Positions 32,186 to 42,086 of a DNA stretch of 56,380 nt are shown here, one piece after another. The notes beneath the pieces are model-generated. The model was given only the letters and a program-made list of their open reading frames with translations. It did no database searches and was not told the origin of the DNA. The position numbers and the translations under genes are program-made. Position 1 is the first letter of the stretch, and each line of letters opens with the position of its first letter. Where the stretch lies: contig NZ_JAHFUW010000026.1 in the NCBI RefSeq assembly GCF_023264855.1, positions 1 to 56,380 of the forward strand. The letters run 5' to 3'. Source of the stretch: Herbiconiux sp. Lineage in GTDB: Bacteria; Actinomycetota; Actinomycetes; Actinomycetales; Microbacteriaceae.

Positions 32186-32665
32186 CTAAAGGGATTCTCG
32201 CAGGAATGCCAGAGCGCGCCGGGTCACCTCGGCCCTAACGGCGTTCCGATCGCCGTCGAGGTGCAGTTCGAGGCTGCGCACGTCTCCGCCGATCGCCAGG
32301 CCCACGAACGCCGTTCCCGGCGGGTGCCCGTCTTGCGGATCCGGCCCCGCGACTCCCGTGGTCGCCAACCCGATCTCGGCGTCGTATCCGCCGACCGCCA
32401 GCGCCGAGCGCACGCCGACCGCCATCTGCATCGCGACGTCCGGATGCACCGGCCCGTGTGCGGCGAGCACCTCCGCGTGCACGCCCAGCACGGTGTGCTT
32501 CACGGCGGTGTCGTAGGCCACCACTCCCCCGCGGAGCACGGCGGACGCTCCGGGGATCTCGACCAGGGCGGCGGTGACGAGTCCGCCGGTCAGCGACTCC
32601 GCGATCGCGATCGAAGAATGCCGCGCGGTCAGCGCCGCGATGATCTCCGCGGCATCCGTCGTCAT
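32186..32665 (-). CDS. cinA: CinA C-terminal / nicotinamide-nucleotide amidase (PncC-like)
   Basis: 159 residues consisting only of the CinA C-terminal domain: IAIAESLTGGLVTAALVEIPGAS, GGVVAYDTAVKHTVLGV, GLATTGVAGPDPQDGHPPGTAFVG. In E. coli this domain deamidates nicotinamide mononucleotide. The name CinA refers to linkage with recA in competence operons. The ATG overlaps the pgsA stop by four bases. The 161-base gap after it contains the clgR control region. Confidence 0.9.
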   Translation of the reverse strand: MTTDAAEIIAALTARHSSIAIAESLTGGLVTAALVEIPGASAVLRGGVVAYDTAVKHTVLGVHAEVLAAHGPVHPDVAMQMAVGVRSALAVGGYDAEIGLATTGVAGPDPQDGHPPGTAFVGLAIGGDVRSLELHLDGDRNAVRAEVTRRALAFLRESL

Positions 32666-33270
32666 TTCGGGGCGGCCGAGGTGCGGTTGAGGCGCCAGGC
32701 CTGCACGAGGTAGTCGATACCGGTGACCACCGTGAGCACGAGTGCGATGGCCATGAACACGCCGTTGACCCAGTTGACCCAGTCACCGAACAGCTCGGGG
32801 AAGGGCAGCAGCGCGAGGGAGATCGCGATCGACTGGGCGAGCGTTTTCAGCTTGCCGCCGCGAGAAGCCGGGATGACCCGGTCGCTCAGCTGCACGAAGC
32901 GCCAGACGGTGATGCCCACCTCGCGCACCAGGATGAGGCCGGTGACCCACCAGGGCAGCTCGCCGAGGATCGAGAGGCCCACGAGGGCCGCGCCCGTGAG
33001 AACCTTGTCGGCGATCGGATCGAGGAGCTTCCCGAGATCGGTGACCAGGTTGCGGCTGCGCGCGATGTGCCCGTCTATCCCGTCCGTGGCGATGGCCAGG
33101 ATGAACAGGATCGCGGCCGCCCAGCGCAGCCAGCCGTCGTCGCCGCCGTCGACCAGCAGCATGACGAAGAACACCGGGGCGAGCAGGATGCGCACCACCG
33201 TGATCGCGTTCGGAAGGTTCCAGTTGCTCGGCTTGGACACCGCGCCATCGCCGTGGTCGGTGCTCGTCAC
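32662..33270 (-). CDS. pgsA: CDP-diacylglycerol-glycerol-3-phosphate 3-phosphatidyltransferase
   Basis: Membrane enzyme of phosphatidylglycerol synthesis, 202 residues with several membrane spans. The CDP-alcohol phosphotransferase motif D-G-x2-A-R-x8-G-x3-D-x3-D appears as DGHIARSRNLVTDLGKLLDPIADK. It follows ftsK by three bases and is coupled to cinA. A phosphatidylinositol-type substrate is possible within the family, but the ftsK-pgsA-cinA context fits PgsA. Confidence 0.9.
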   Translation of the reverse strand: MTSTDHGDGAVSKPSNWNLPNAITVVRILLAPVFFVMLLVDGGDDGWLRWAAAILFILAIATDGIDGHIARSRNLVTDLGKLLDPIADKVLTGAALVGLSILGELPWWVTGLILVREVGITVWRFVQLSDRVIPASRGGKLKTLAQSIAISLALLPFPELFGDWVNWVNGVFMAIALVLTVVTGIDYLVQAWRLNRTSAAPK

Positions 33271-33273
33271 GTG

Positions 33274-36258
33274 TTACTCCCTGCCGGTCAGACCCCAGGC
33301 GTCGTCGTCGGACCCGCCCTCCACTTCAGGGTACTGGTCGAGATCGGCCGACGGGAACGGGTTCTCCCCCGGCGTCGGCTTCGGGATCGACGCGAAGGTG
33401 TAGGTCGAGGGCTCGGCGTCGTCGGGGAACGGATTCGCCTCGGGTGCCGCGGCGTAGGAGGCGGCGCTGTGCGAGGCCTGCGGAGCCGCCGGGCCCGCCG
33501 GAGGCCTCGGCGCAGCAGCCGGCGCCGCAGCGGATGCCGAGCCGCCGCCGGTCTCGCCGCGCAGCATGGCCAGCACCTCGGGCAGCTGCTCGGCCGTCAC
33601 CAGCACGTCACGGGCCTTGGACCCTTCGGAGGGGCCGACGATCTCGCGCGACTCCAGCAGGTCCATCAGGCGGCCGGCCTTGGCGAAGCCGACCTTGAGC
33701 TTGCGCTGCAGCATCGAGGTCGATCCGAACTGGGTGTTTACCACCAGCTCGGCCGCCTGCAGCAGCACCTCGAGGTCGTCGCCGATGTCGGAGTCGATGT
33801 TCTTCTTCTCGGCCGTGACCGCCACGTCGTCGCGGTACTCGGGGCGGGCCTGGCGGGTGACGTGCTCGACCACCTTGGCGATCTCGCTCTCGGGCACCCA
33901 GGCGCCCTGCACGCGGATCGACTTCGACGAGCCCATCGGCAGGAACAGGGCGTCGCCCTGGCCGATCAGCTTGTCGGCGCCGGGCTGGTCGAGGATGACA
34001 CGGGAGTCGGTGACGCTCGTCACCGCGAAGGCCAGGCGCGAGGGCACGTTGGCCTTGATGAGGCCGGTGACGACATCGACCGAAGGCCGCTGGGTGGCGA
34101 GCACCAGGTGGATGCCCGAGGCGCGCGCGAGCTGGGTGATCCGCACGATCGAGTCTTCGACGTCGCGCGGAGCGACCATCATCAGGTCGGCGAGCTCGTC
34201 GACGACCACGAGCAGGTACGGGTAGGGCTTCAGAACCCGCTGCGAAGCCGGCGGCAGCTGGATCTCGTCGTTGATCACGGCGCGGTTGAAGTCGTCGATG
34301 TGGCGGAAGCCGAAGCTCTCCAGATCGTCGTAGCGCATGTCCATCTCCTTCACGACCCAGGAGAGGGCTTCGGCCGCCTTCTTGGGGTTCGTGATGATGG
34401 GCGTGATCAGGTGGGGAACACCCTGGTAGGCCGTGAGCTCGACTCGCTTGGGGTCGATCAGCACCATCCGCACCTCGCTGGGCTTCGCGCGCATCAGCAC
34501 GCTGGTGACCATCGAGTTGATGAAGCTGGACTTTCCGGATCCGGTCGAGCCGGCCACCAGGAGGTGCGGCATCTTGGCGAGGTTGGCAAGCACGAACTTG
34601 CCCTCGACGTCTTTGCCCACGCCGATGGTCATCGGGTGCGGGTCGTTCATCGCCTTCTGCGATCGCAGCACGTCGCCGAGCGAGACCGTCTCGCGGTCGG
34701 TGTTCGGGATCTCGATGCCGATGGCGCTGCGGCCGGGGATCGGCGACAGGATGCGCACCTCGTTCGAGGCGACGGCGTAGGCGAGGTTCTTCGACAGCGC
34801 GGTGACGCGCTCGACCTTCACGCCCGGGCCGAGCTCGATCTCGTAGCGCGTGACGGTGGGGCCGCGGGAGAAGCCGGTGACCGTGGCGTCGACCGAGAAC
34901 TGGGTTAGCACATCCGTGATGGCGCGCACGACCTCGTCGTTGACCGCCGAGCGTGCCTTCGACGGCTCGCCCACGCCGAGGTTGGTGACCGAGGGCAGGC
35001 GGTAGTTGGCGGGGTCGGATGCCGGCGCCGGCGGGGCCATGCCCTCGATCGGGCCGGTGGCGGTCGGGTCGGGCAGCGGCGTCGCGAAGGCGGGCAGCGC
35101 CTCGGTGCCCTCGTCGTCGAGCAGGCCCGTGGCCTGGAGCTTGCCGGGGAAGACCTCGCCGGTGATCCGTTTGATCGCCTCTTCGGCGGCCTCCATGTCG
35201 TGCAGCAGGCCGTTGCCGAAGCTCTCGGGGGTCTCGATGTCGGCCGCACTCTGGAACGGGACGACCTCTTCGGCCGGCGGTGTGCGGTCTTCGATGCGCG
35301 GCGCGATCAGCGGGGTGTCGAACGCGGGATCGATCTCGCGCTGGCTCTTGTTGCGGCGCCACCACGGGAGGGCCCCGCTGTCGTCGTCGTCACCGTCGCC
35401 CGAAGCGCGATCGGCGTCGAAGTCGAGCATGTCGTCGACGGCCTTGTCGGAGGATTTGGCCTTGCCCTTCTCGCCCTTGACCTTGGGCTCCTCCTCGGCC
35501 GGCGAGGGGGCGCCGAACAGGTAGGCGTAGAGCTCGTGCATCCGCCGGCCGATCTTGTTCGGCGGGGTCTTGGTGATGATGAACAGCGACAGCGCCACGA
35601 ACACGACCATCACGATGGTGGCGCCGATCGGGGTGATCAGGGCTACCAGCGGTGCCGCCACGATCCAGCCCAGGATGCCGCCGGCCACCGCCAGCTGGTC
35701 GATGCCGGCGGACGGGTCGGGCGCCGATCCGAAGATGTGACAGAGGCCCGAGACCGAGACCAGGAAGACCGAGAGGCCGATCCCGATGCGCCCGTTGTCG
35801 TGCACGGAATTCGGATGCCGGAACAGCCACAGGGAGAGCAGCAGAAGGATGACGGGCAGCGCGTAGGAGACGCGGCCGAACAGCCCGCCGAAGGTCCAAG
35901 CATTGATCGCGATGGCCACCGCGTTCGAGGCGAAGAACCACTCGGTGGCCGCCCCGGCGACCGCGAGCAGGAAGAACAGGAACGGCAGCCCGTCGCGCCG
36001 CTCTTCTTTGGCCAGCTTCTCGGGCCCGAACGCACGAGCAGCCCCGCCCACCACATGGGCCAGCCCCAGCCACGCCGTGACGAGCGGGTTCGGCCGATCG
36101 CTCTCCACGACCGCCGGGTACCTCACCGTCTTCTGAGCGGCGGTCTTCTGAGCGGCGGTGCCGGCCCGAGGAGTCGCCGGCTTACGCGAGCTCGCGCTCG
36201 TTCCGCGAGCCGGAGTGCCCCCCTTGGCGCGGGGCGTAGATCTACTGCTGGTGGCCAT
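33274..36258 (-). CDS. ftsK: DNA translocase FtsK/SpoIIIE
   Basis: 994 residues. Membrane spans between about 60 and 250, a charged linker (about 250-430), then the RecA-like motor with Walker [15 protein letters not shown] and Walker [15 protein letters not shown] winged-helix gamma domain (about 840-905: [38 protein letters not shown]) recognises KOPS-type sites. The C-terminal tail is Ala/Pro-rich. It moves the terminus DNA during division. ATG 36256-36258 has TAGTTT six bases upstream and no ribosome-binding site. Confidence 0.96.
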   Translation of the reverse strand: MATSSRSTPRAKGGTPARGTSASSRKPATPRAGTAAQKTAAQKTVRYPAVVESDRPNPLVTAWLGLAHVVGGAARAFGPEKLAKEERRDGLPFLFFLLAVAGAATEWFFASNAVAIAINAWTFGGLFGRVSYALPVILLLLSLWLFRHPNSVHDNGRIGIGLSVFLVSVSGLCHIFGSAPDPSAGIDQLAVAGGILGWIVAAPLVALITPIGATIVMVVFVALSLFIITKTPPNKIGRRMHELYAYLFGAPSPAEEEPKVKGEKGKAKSSDKAVDDMLDFDADRASGDGDDDDSGALPWWRRNKSQREIDPAFDTPLIAPRIEDRTPPAEEVVPFQSAADIETPESFGNGLLHDMEAAEEAIKRITGEVFPGKLQATGLLDDEGTEALPAFATPLPDPTATGPIEGMAPPAPASDPANYRLPSVTNLGVGEPSKARSAVNDEVVRAITDVLTQFSVDATVTGFSRGPTVTRYEIELGPGVKVERVTALSKNLAYAVASNEVRILSPIPGRSAIGIEIPNTDRETVSLGDVLRSQKAMNDPHPMTIGVGKDVEGKFVLANLAKMPHLLVAGSTGSGKSSFINSMVTSVLMRAKPSEVRMVLIDPKRVELTAYQGVPHLITPIITNPKKAAEALSWVVKEMDMRYDDLESFGFRHIDDFNRAVINDEIQLPPASQRVLKPYPYLLVVVDELADLMMVAPRDVEDSIVRITQLARASGIHLVLATQRPSVDVVTGLIKANVPSRLAFAVTSVTDSRVILDQPGADKLIGQGDALFLPMGSSKSIRVQGAWVPESEIAKVVEHVTRQARPEYRDDVAVTAEKKNIDSDIGDDLEVLLQAAELVVNTQFGSTSMLQRKLKVGFAKAGRLMDLLESREIVGPSEGSKARDVLVTAEQLPEVLAMLRGETGGGSASAAAPAAAPRPPAGPAAPQASHSAASYAAAPEANPFPDDAEPSTYTFASIPKPTPGENPFPSADLDQYPEVEGGSDDDAWGLTGRE

Positions 36259-36264
36259 GCGCTC

Positions 36265-36270
36265 AAACTA
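36265..36270 (-). promoter_or_regulatory. ftsK -10 element, leaderless start
   Basis: TAGTTT on the minus strand, exactly six bases before the ftsK ATG, downstream of the 288-base gap behind RNase J. Confidence 0.5.
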
Positions 36271-36437
36271 CCCGCCACCCCCGACTTCCCCGCCGAACCC
36301 CAAAGGGTGTCCGAGAATTGACCGCAGCAGAAGTCGAGAACACCACGCACCAGGCCCTACTCGACGACCCAAGGTGAGCGTGTGGCCGACGGGTGCGAGC
36401 GAAGCCCGCGCCCGTCGACCGCGCGCTCACATGTCGC

Positions 36438-36464
36438 GCGGCGCCGGGCAGGGACCGGCGCCGC
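36438..36464. terminator. hairpin in the gap between ftsK and rnj
   Basis: A perfect 10-bp GC stem (36438-36447 with 36455-36464) and seven-base loop in the 288-base gap 36259-36546. The motif GAGCGAAGCCCG also occurs twice in this gap (near 36397 and 36476), flanked by GC-rich arms. No gene is seen in the gap. The structure may terminate transcription from rnj. Confidence 0.5.
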
Positions 36465-36546
36465 CCGGTCACGCCGAGCGAAGCCCGGCGCGACCGGCAA
36501 CAAGCACAGCAACACAAGTCACCCGCATGAAACCGCTAACGCGACC

Positions 36547-38223
36547 TCACGCCTCGATAACGACCGGCACGATCATCGGCCGGCGGCGGAACGTGGTGTT
36601 CACCCAGCGGCCGGTCGTGCGGCGCACGACCTGCTGCAGGGCGTACGACTCGCGCACGCCGTTGCCGGCGGCCTCCGCCAGAGCGGCGCTGATCTTCGGC
36701 TTGAGCGCGTCGAAGACCTTGCCGTCTTCGGCGAAGCCCTTGGCGTGGATCTCGGGGCCCGACACGATGCGTCCGGTCTGGGCCTCCACCACGACGATGA
36801 TCGAGATGAAGCCCTCTTCGCCGAGGATGCGGCGGTCTTTGAGGTCGGCATCCGTGATCTCGCCCACCGAGGAGCCGTCGACGTACACGAAGCCGAGGTC
36901 GTACTGCCCCACGACCTTCGCCACGCCGGCCTTGAGGTCGATGACGGTTCCGTCTTCGGCGATGATCGTGTTCTGCTCGGGCACCCCGCTCGCGATGGCG
37001 AGCTTCTGGTTGGCCACCAGGTGGCGGTATTCGCCGTGCACCGGGAGCACGTTCTTCGGCTTCAGGATGTTGTAGCAGTACAGCAGCTCGCCCGCGGCCG
37101 CGTGGCCGGAGACGTGCACCTTCGCGTTCGCCTTGTGCACCACGTTGGCGCCGAGCTTGGTGAGCCCGTTGATGATGCGGTAGACAGCATTCTCGTTGCC
37201 GGGGATGAGGCTGGAGGCGAGGATGACGGTGTCGCCCGGGCCCACCTCGATCTGGTGCTCGAGGTTCACCATGCGGGACAGAACGGCCATCGGCTCGCCC
37301 TGCGAACCGGTGGACATGTAGACGATCTTGTCGTCGGGGATGTCGCCGGCCTTCTTGAAGTCGACCAGCACACCTTCGGGCACCTTGAGGTAGCCGAGGT
37401 CGGCGGCGATGGTCATGTTGCGCACCATCGAGCGGCCGAGCAAGGCGACCCGGCGGCCGTTCGCGTGGGCGGCATCCAGAACCTGCTGCACGCGGTGCAC
37501 GTGGCTGGAGAAGCTCGCGACGACCACGCGGCGGGGAGCACGGGCGATGACCGACTCGAGCACCGGGCCGATCTCGCGCTCGGTGGGCGTGAAGCCCGGC
37601 ACGTCGGCGTTCGTGGAGTCGACCAGGAACAGGTCGACACCCGCCTCGCCGAGCCGCGCGAAGGCGCGCAAGTCGGTGAGTCGGTTGTCCAGCGGCAGCT
37701 GGTCCATCTTGAAGTCGCCCGTGTGCAGCACCACGCCGGCGGGCGTCTTGATGGCCACGGCCAGCGCATCCGGAATCGAGTGGTTCACGGCCACGAACTC
37801 GCACTCGAAGGGGCCGAGGTTCTCGGTCTGCCCCTCGGTCACGTCGAAGGTGTACGGCTTGATGCGGTGCTCTTTGAGCTTCGCCTCGACCAGCGCGAGG
37901 GTGAGGGCCGAACCGATCAGCGGGATGTCGTTGCGCAGGCGCAACAGGTACGGCACCGCGCCGATGTGGTCTTCGTGGCCGTGGGTCAGCACGATGCCGA
38001 CGATGTCGGAGAGCCGGTCGCGCACGACGCTGAAGTCGGGCAGGATCAGGTCGACACCGGGCTGGTGCTCCTCGGGGAACAGCACGCCGCAGTCGACGAT
38101 GAGCAGCTTGCCCTCGTATTCGAACACGGTCATGTTGCGGCCGATCTCGCCCAGGCCGCCGACCGGGGTGATTCGGAGTGTGCCGGCCTCCAGGGCGGGC
38201 GGATTCGCTATCGGGCTCTGCAT
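36547..38223 (-). CDS. rnj: ribonuclease J
   Basis: Metallo-beta-lactamase/beta-CASP nuclease with endo- and 5' exonuclease activity, 558 residues. Metal ligands in LTHGHEDHIGAVPYLL (about residue 80-95), VDSTNADVPGFTPTE, the GRSMVRN beta-CASP segment, SGHAAAGEL, and the C-terminal domain. ATG 38221-38223 has AGGAGGG just upstream. Downstream of dapA, as in Mycobacterium. No promoter-like hexamer is seen in the 91-base gap, so co-transcription with dapA is likely. Confidence 0.95.
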   Translation of the reverse strand: MQSPIANPPALEAGTLRITPVGGLGEIGRNMTVFEYEGKLLIVDCGVLFPEEHQPGVDLILPDFSVVRDRLSDIVGIVLTHGHEDHIGAVPYLLRLRNDIPLIGSALTLALVEAKLKEHRIKPYTFDVTEGQTENLGPFECEFVAVNHSIPDALAVAIKTPAGVVLHTGDFKMDQLPLDNRLTDLRAFARLGEAGVDLFLVDSTNADVPGFTPTEREIGPVLESVIARAPRRVVVASFSSHVHRVQQVLDAAHANGRRVALLGRSMVRNMTIAADLGYLKVPEGVLVDFKKAGDIPDDKIVYMSTGSQGEPMAVLSRMVNLEHQIEVGPGDTVILASSLIPGNENAVYRIINGLTKLGANVVHKANAKVHVSGHAAAGELLYCYNILKPKNVLPVHGEYRHLVANQKLAIASGVPEQNTIIAEDGTVIDLKAGVAKVVGQYDLGFVYVDGSSVGEITDADLKDRRILGEEGFISIIVVVEAQTGRIVSGPEIHAKGFAEDGKVFDALKPKISAALAEAAGNGVRESYALQQVVRRTTGRWVNTTFRRRPMIVPVVIEA

Positions 38224-38314
38224 GGGCCCTCCTCGTTCTTCGTGCAGGTGCGCGGCTTCGTGCTCGCGCTGTGGAGTGGTGCCCCGGATGCCCCGCTCTC
38301 GCCGGACGAGACCC

Positions 38315-39292
38315 TCAGCGGGTCGTCCCCGCGATCTGGGGAAGGGCGCCGCCCGCGGCCGCGTTGCGGTCGGGGCGGAAGTTCTTGAAGTCGAGACCCG
38401 GGATGTCGCGGACGAGGTCGATCTCGCTCTCGATCTGAGCGGCCTCCCACTCCTCCGGGCCGACCAGGGGCAGGCGCACGCGAGGGCTCCCGATGCGGCC
38501 GAGGCCGTGCAGGATGTACTTCGCGGCCACCGTGCCGGGGACGTGGGTCATGACCGCGCGGACCAGCGGCTCGAGCGACTTGTGGGCAGCCGTCGCGGTG
38601 GCGAGGTCGCCGGCGTTCACGGCGTCGACGATCACCCGGTAGGGCGCCGGGGCGATGTTGGCGGTGACGCCGATGAGCCCCGAGGCCCCGATCGCCATGT
38701 GCGGAAGCACGTTGGCGTCGTCGCCCGAGAAGTAGAGCAGGTCGGTCTGGTTGATCACCCGGCTGACCTCGCTGAAGTCGCCCTTGGCGTCTTTCACCGC
38801 GAGGATGTTGGGGTGCTTGGCCAGACGCAGCATCGTCTCGTACTTGATCGGCACGCCGGTGCGGCCGGGGATGTCGTAGAGGATGACGGGCAGGTCGGTC
38901 GCATCCGCGATCATCCGGAAGTGCGTCAGAATGCCGGCCTGGGTGGGCTTGTTGTAGTACGGGGTGACGACGAGGTTGCCGTCGGCACCGGCCTTCTCAC
39001 TCTGGCGGGCCAGCTGCATGGCGTGCGCGGTCTCGTTCGAGCCGCCGCCGGTGATGATCTTCGCGCGGCCCGACGACACGGCCTTCCCGACCTCGACCAG
39101 GCGCAGCTTCTCGGCGTCGGTGAGGGTGGAGGTCTCACCGGTGGTGCCGGTCACCACGATGCCGTCGGCACCGCCCGTGATCAGTTCGTCGATGAGCTTC
39201 TCGACCCCGGGCCAGTCGACTTCGCCGTCGGCGGTGAACGGGGTGACCATGGCGACCAGGACCTGGCCGAACGGGTTCGTAGCGGTAGACAC
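38315..39292 (-). CDS. dapA: 4-hydroxy-tetrahydrodipicolinate synthase
   Basis: First committed enzyme of lysine/DAP synthesis, 325 residues. TTGETSTLTDAEKLRLV, the active-site tyrosine in TPYYNKPTQAG, DIPGRTGVPI, and the Schiff-base lysine in ILAVKDAKGDF are intact. The GTG start at 39290-39292 has no ribosome-binding site but a TACCCT hexamer six bases upstream. dapB and thyX, which often accompany dapA in Actinobacteria, are not here. Confidence 0.95.
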   Translation of the reverse strand: MSTATNPFGQVLVAMVTPFTADGEVDWPGVEKLIDELITGGADGIVVTGTTGETSTLTDAEKLRLVEVGKAVSSGRAKIITGGGSNETAHAMQLARQSEKAGADGNLVVTPYYNKPTQAGILTHFRMIADATDLPVILYDIPGRTGVPIKYETMLRLAKHPNILAVKDAKGDFSEVSRVINQTDLLYFSGDDANVLPHMAIGASGLIGVTANIAPAPYRVIVDAVNAGDLATATAAHKSLEPLVRAVMTHVPGTVAAKYILHGLGRIGSPRVRLPLVGPEEWEAAQIESEIDLVRDIPGLDFKNFRPDRNAAAGGALPQIAGTTR

Positions 39293-39298
39293 GATTAC

Positions 39299-39304
39299 AG
39301 GGTA
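39299..39304 (-). promoter_or_regulatory. dapA -10 element, leaderless start
   Basis: TACCCT on the minus strand, exactly six bases before the dapA GTG, in the 55-base gap after era. Confidence 0.45.
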
Positions 39305-39347
39305 TCGGGTTCGGGTGAACAGATTCCGCCCGCTTCCGCCACCGCGC

Positions 39348-40283
39348 TCAGAACCCGAGCCTGCCGAGCAGCTTCGGATCGCGCTGCCAGTCCTTCGCCA
39401 CCTTCACCCGGATGTTCAGGTACACCTGCTGGCCGAGCAGCGGCTCGATCTGGGCCCGGGCACGCGCCCCCACCTCGCCGAGCCGCGATCCCTTCGGCCC
39501 GATGATGATGCCCTTCTGGCTGTCGCGCTCGACGAAGAGGTTGGCGTGGATCTCCACCAGCTCCCGGTCTTCGCGCTGGTTCATCTCGTCGATCGTGACC
39601 GCGATCGAGTGCGGCAGCTCGTCGCGCACGCCCTCCAGCGCGGCCTCGCGGATCAGCTCGGAGATGCGCGACTCGAGGCCCTCGTCGGTGTACTGGTCTT
39701 CGGGGTAGAGCTTCTCGGAACGCGGCAGCATCCGGATGAGCTCGCTCACCAGCACGTCGAGCTGGATGGCGCTGGTGGCCGACACCGGGATGACGGTCTC
39801 CCAGTCGCGCAGCTCCGAGACGGCGAGCAGCTGCTCCCCCACCTGCTGCTTCGAGGCGGAGTCGATCTTCGTGACGATCGCGATCTTCTTCGCGCCCGGG
39901 AACTGGTCGAGCTGATCGTTGATGTAGCGGTCGCCCGGCCCGAGCTTCTCGTCGGCCGGCAGACAGAAGCCGATCACGTCGACGTCGCCGAGCGTGGACT
40001 GCACGAGCGAGTTGAGCCGCTCGCCGAGCAGCGTGCGCGGGCGGTGCATCCCCGGGGTGTCGACGACGATCACCTGCCCCGCCGGGTCGTGCACGATGCC
40101 CCGGATGGTCTGCCGCGTGGTCTGCGGCTTGGAGCTCGTGATCGCCACCTTCTCGCCCACCAGGGCGTTGGTGAGGGTGGACTTGCCCACGTTCGGGCGG
40201 CCCACGAAGGTCACGAAGCCCGCCCGGAAGTCGTCGGGATCGACGGCGGTGGCGTCGGGATCGACGGTGTCGTGCTCGCTCAT
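39348..40283 (-). CDS. era: GTPase Era
   Basis: Essential GTPase that assists 16S 3'-end maturation and 30S assembly. 311 residues. G1 GRPNVGKSTLTNAL, G3 DTPGMHRPRTLLGE, G4 TKIDSASK, and the C-terminal KH domain with KGIIIGPKGSRLGEVG. The ATG overlaps the corC stop by four bases. Last gene of the hrcA-to-era run and functionally linked to ybeY two genes upstream. Confidence 0.96.
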   Translation of the reverse strand: MSEHDTVDPDATAVDPDDFRAGFVTFVGRPNVGKSTLTNALVGEKVAITSSKPQTTRQTIRGIVHDPAGQVIVVDTPGMHRPRTLLGERLNSLVQSTLGDVDVIGFCLPADEKLGPGDRYINDQLDQFPGAKKIAIVTKIDSASKQQVGEQLLAVSELRDWETVIPVSATSAIQLDVLVSELIRMLPRSEKLYPEDQYTDEGLESRISELIREAALEGVRDELPHSIAVTIDEMNQREDRELVEIHANLFVERDSQKGIIIGPKGSRLGEVGARARAQIEPLLGQQVYLNIRVKVAKDWQRDPKLLGRLGF

Positions 40284-41614
40284 GCGTGCTCCTTGGTGCT
40301 GCTGGTGGTGGTGGTGAGGACAGGACCGGTCGACGTCTTCAGGGACTCGGCCGGGGCATCCGGATCGCGCCGGACGATGACGGTGATGATGCGCTTGCGC
40401 CGGCCGTCGGTGCGGTCTGCGGTGAGCACGAGCCCCGAGGTGCGCGCCTCGGACCCCGGCTCGGGGAGCCGGCCGAGCGACTTCGACAGCAGGCCGCCGA
40501 CCGAATCGACGTCGTCGTCGTCGAGCTCGAGGTCGAACAGCTCTCCCAGCTCGTCGACCGGCAGGCGCGCGCTGACGCGGAAGGCGCCGTCGGGCAACTT
40601 CTCCACTTCCACGACGTCGCGGTCGTACTCGTCGGAGATGTCGCCGACCAGCTCTTCGATCAGGTCTTCGAGGGTCACCAGGCCCGCGATGCCGCCGTAC
40701 TCGTCGACCACCATCGCGAGGTGGTTCGACTCCAGCTGCATCTGCCGCAGCGTGTCGTCGACCTTCTTCGACTCGGGGATGAACAGCGGCTCGCGCGCCA
40801 GCTCGCCGACGGGCATGGTGTCGAGCACTGTGGGCCGCTCGTAGCTGAGGCGGGCCGCATCGCGCAGATAGAGCACGCCGGAGATCTCGTCGACGTTCTC
40901 GCCCTTGACCACCGGGATGCGCGAGACGCCCTTGCTGAGGAACAGGCCGAGACCGTGCCCCACCGTCTCGTCGTCGCCGATGGTGACCATGTCGGTGCGC
41001 GGGATCATCACCTCGCGCACGACGGTGTCGTTGAACTCGATGATCGAGTGGATGAGCTCGCGGTCGTCTTCTTCGAGCACGTCGAGCTCGGTGGCCTCGT
41101 CGACCATGCTGAGCAGCTGCTCCTCCGACGAGAACGTGCCCGAGCGCGGGCGCCCGGGCGTGACCCGGTTGCCGATGGCCACGAGCGCCGTGGCGATCGG
41201 GCCGAGCACCACGCGCACCGCGTGCACGGGCAGCGCGCCGAGGCGCACGACCGTCTTGGCGTGCACCCGTCCGACGCTGCGCGGGCTCGAGCCCACCAGC
41301 ACGAACGAGACCGCGGTCATCACCACGGCCGACAGCACGAGCGCCAGCCAGAGCTGGTCGATGGTGAAGGCGAACGAGATGGTGACCAGCACCGCGGCCG
41401 TGGTCTCGAACACGACGCGCGCGAAGTTCACGGCGTTCAGGTGCGCGCCGGGGTCGGCGGCGATCGCCCGAAGCGACCGCTTCGGCCGGTAGCGCTCGGC
41501 GAGCTCCTGCATGTCGGATCGCGACAGCGAGAGGATCGCCGAATCGACGGCCGCGAACAGGCCGCCGAACGCCACGAGCACGATGGCCGCGAGCAGGAAC
41601 AGGATGATGGTCAT
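40280..41614 (-). CDS. CNNM/CorC family transporter-like membrane protein
   Basis: 444 residues. An N-terminal CNNM (DUF21) membrane domain with about four spans (1-165), a tandem CBS pair (about 205-330, with PRTDMVTIGDDETV and VDEYGGIAGLVTLEDLIEELVGDI), then a CorC/HlyC domain (about 345-430). Such proteins are linked to Mg/Co efflux; the hemolysin name is historical. It shares one base with the ybeY stop (TAATG) and overlaps era, so the three are tightly coupled. Confidence 0.9.
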   Translation of the reverse strand: MTIILFLLAAIVLVAFGGLFAAVDSAILSLSRSDMQELAERYRPKRSLRAIAADPGAHLNAVNFARVVFETTAAVLVTISFAFTIDQLWLALVLSAVVMTAVSFVLVGSSPRSVGRVHAKTVVRLGALPVHAVRVVLGPIATALVAIGNRVTPGRPRSGTFSSEEQLLSMVDEATELDVLEEDDRELIHSIIEFNDTVVREVMIPRTDMVTIGDDETVGHGLGLFLSKGVSRIPVVKGENVDEISGVLYLRDAARLSYERPTVLDTMPVGELAREPLFIPESKKVDDTLRQMQLESNHLAMVVDEYGGIAGLVTLEDLIEELVGDISDEYDRDVVEVEKLPDGAFRVSARLPVDELGELFDLELDDDDVDSVGGLLSKSLGRLPEPGSEARTSGLVLTADRTDGRRKRIITVIVRRDPDAPAESLKTSTGPVLTTTTSSTKEHA

Positions 41615-42078
41615 TACGGGCGACGGCGCTCGCTCATCGCGAAGCCGACCAGGATGTCGCGCTGGATACCGAACATCTCGCGCTCCTCCTCGGGCTCGGC
41701 GTGGTCGAAGCCCAACAGGTGCAGGATGCCGTGGGTGGTGAGCAGCAGCAGCTCTTCGAGCGTGGAGTGGTTCGCCGCCTCGGCCTGCGTCTCAGCCACC
41801 TGGGGGCAGAGCACGACGTCACCGAGGAGGCCCGCAGGGGTGGGGGCGTCTTCGGTGCCCGGGCGCAGCTCGTCCATCGGGAAGCTCAGCACGTCCGTGG
41901 GGCCGGGCTCGTCCATCCACTGCACGTGGAGCTGCTCCATCGCCGCCTCGTCGACCAGCACGATCGCGAGTTCGGCATCCGGATGCACGTGCATCTGATC
42001 GAGCGCGTAGCTCGCCAGACGCAGCAGAGCGGTCTCGTCGACCGGGATCTGCGACTCGTTGTTGACCTCTATAGACAA
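41614..42078 (-). CDS. ybeY: endoribonuclease YbeY
   Basis: 154 residues. The zinc motif H-G-x-L-H-L-x-G-y-D-H is present as [11 protein letters not shown] near residue 115. Acts in 16S 3'-end maturation and ribosome quality control. Start is TTG 42076-42078: its ribosome-binding site AAGGA overlaps the phoH TAA, which ties its translation to phoH. Confidence 0.94.
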   Translation of the reverse strand: MSIEVNNESQIPVDETALLRLASYALDQMHVHPDAELAIVLVDEAAMEQLHVQWMDEPGPTDVLSFPMDELRPGTEDAPTPAGLLGDVVLCPQVAETQAEAANHSTLEELLLLTTHGILHLLGFDHAEPEEEREMFGIQRDILVGFAMSERRRP

Positions 42079-42086
42079 TGCGGTCC

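Noticed and set aside
36382-38388. Plus-strand open frame of 668 residues over RNase J
   Set aside because: Composition (His/Val/Asp/Arg/Glu) is that of reverse-strand translation of a GC-rich gene; no recognisable domain.
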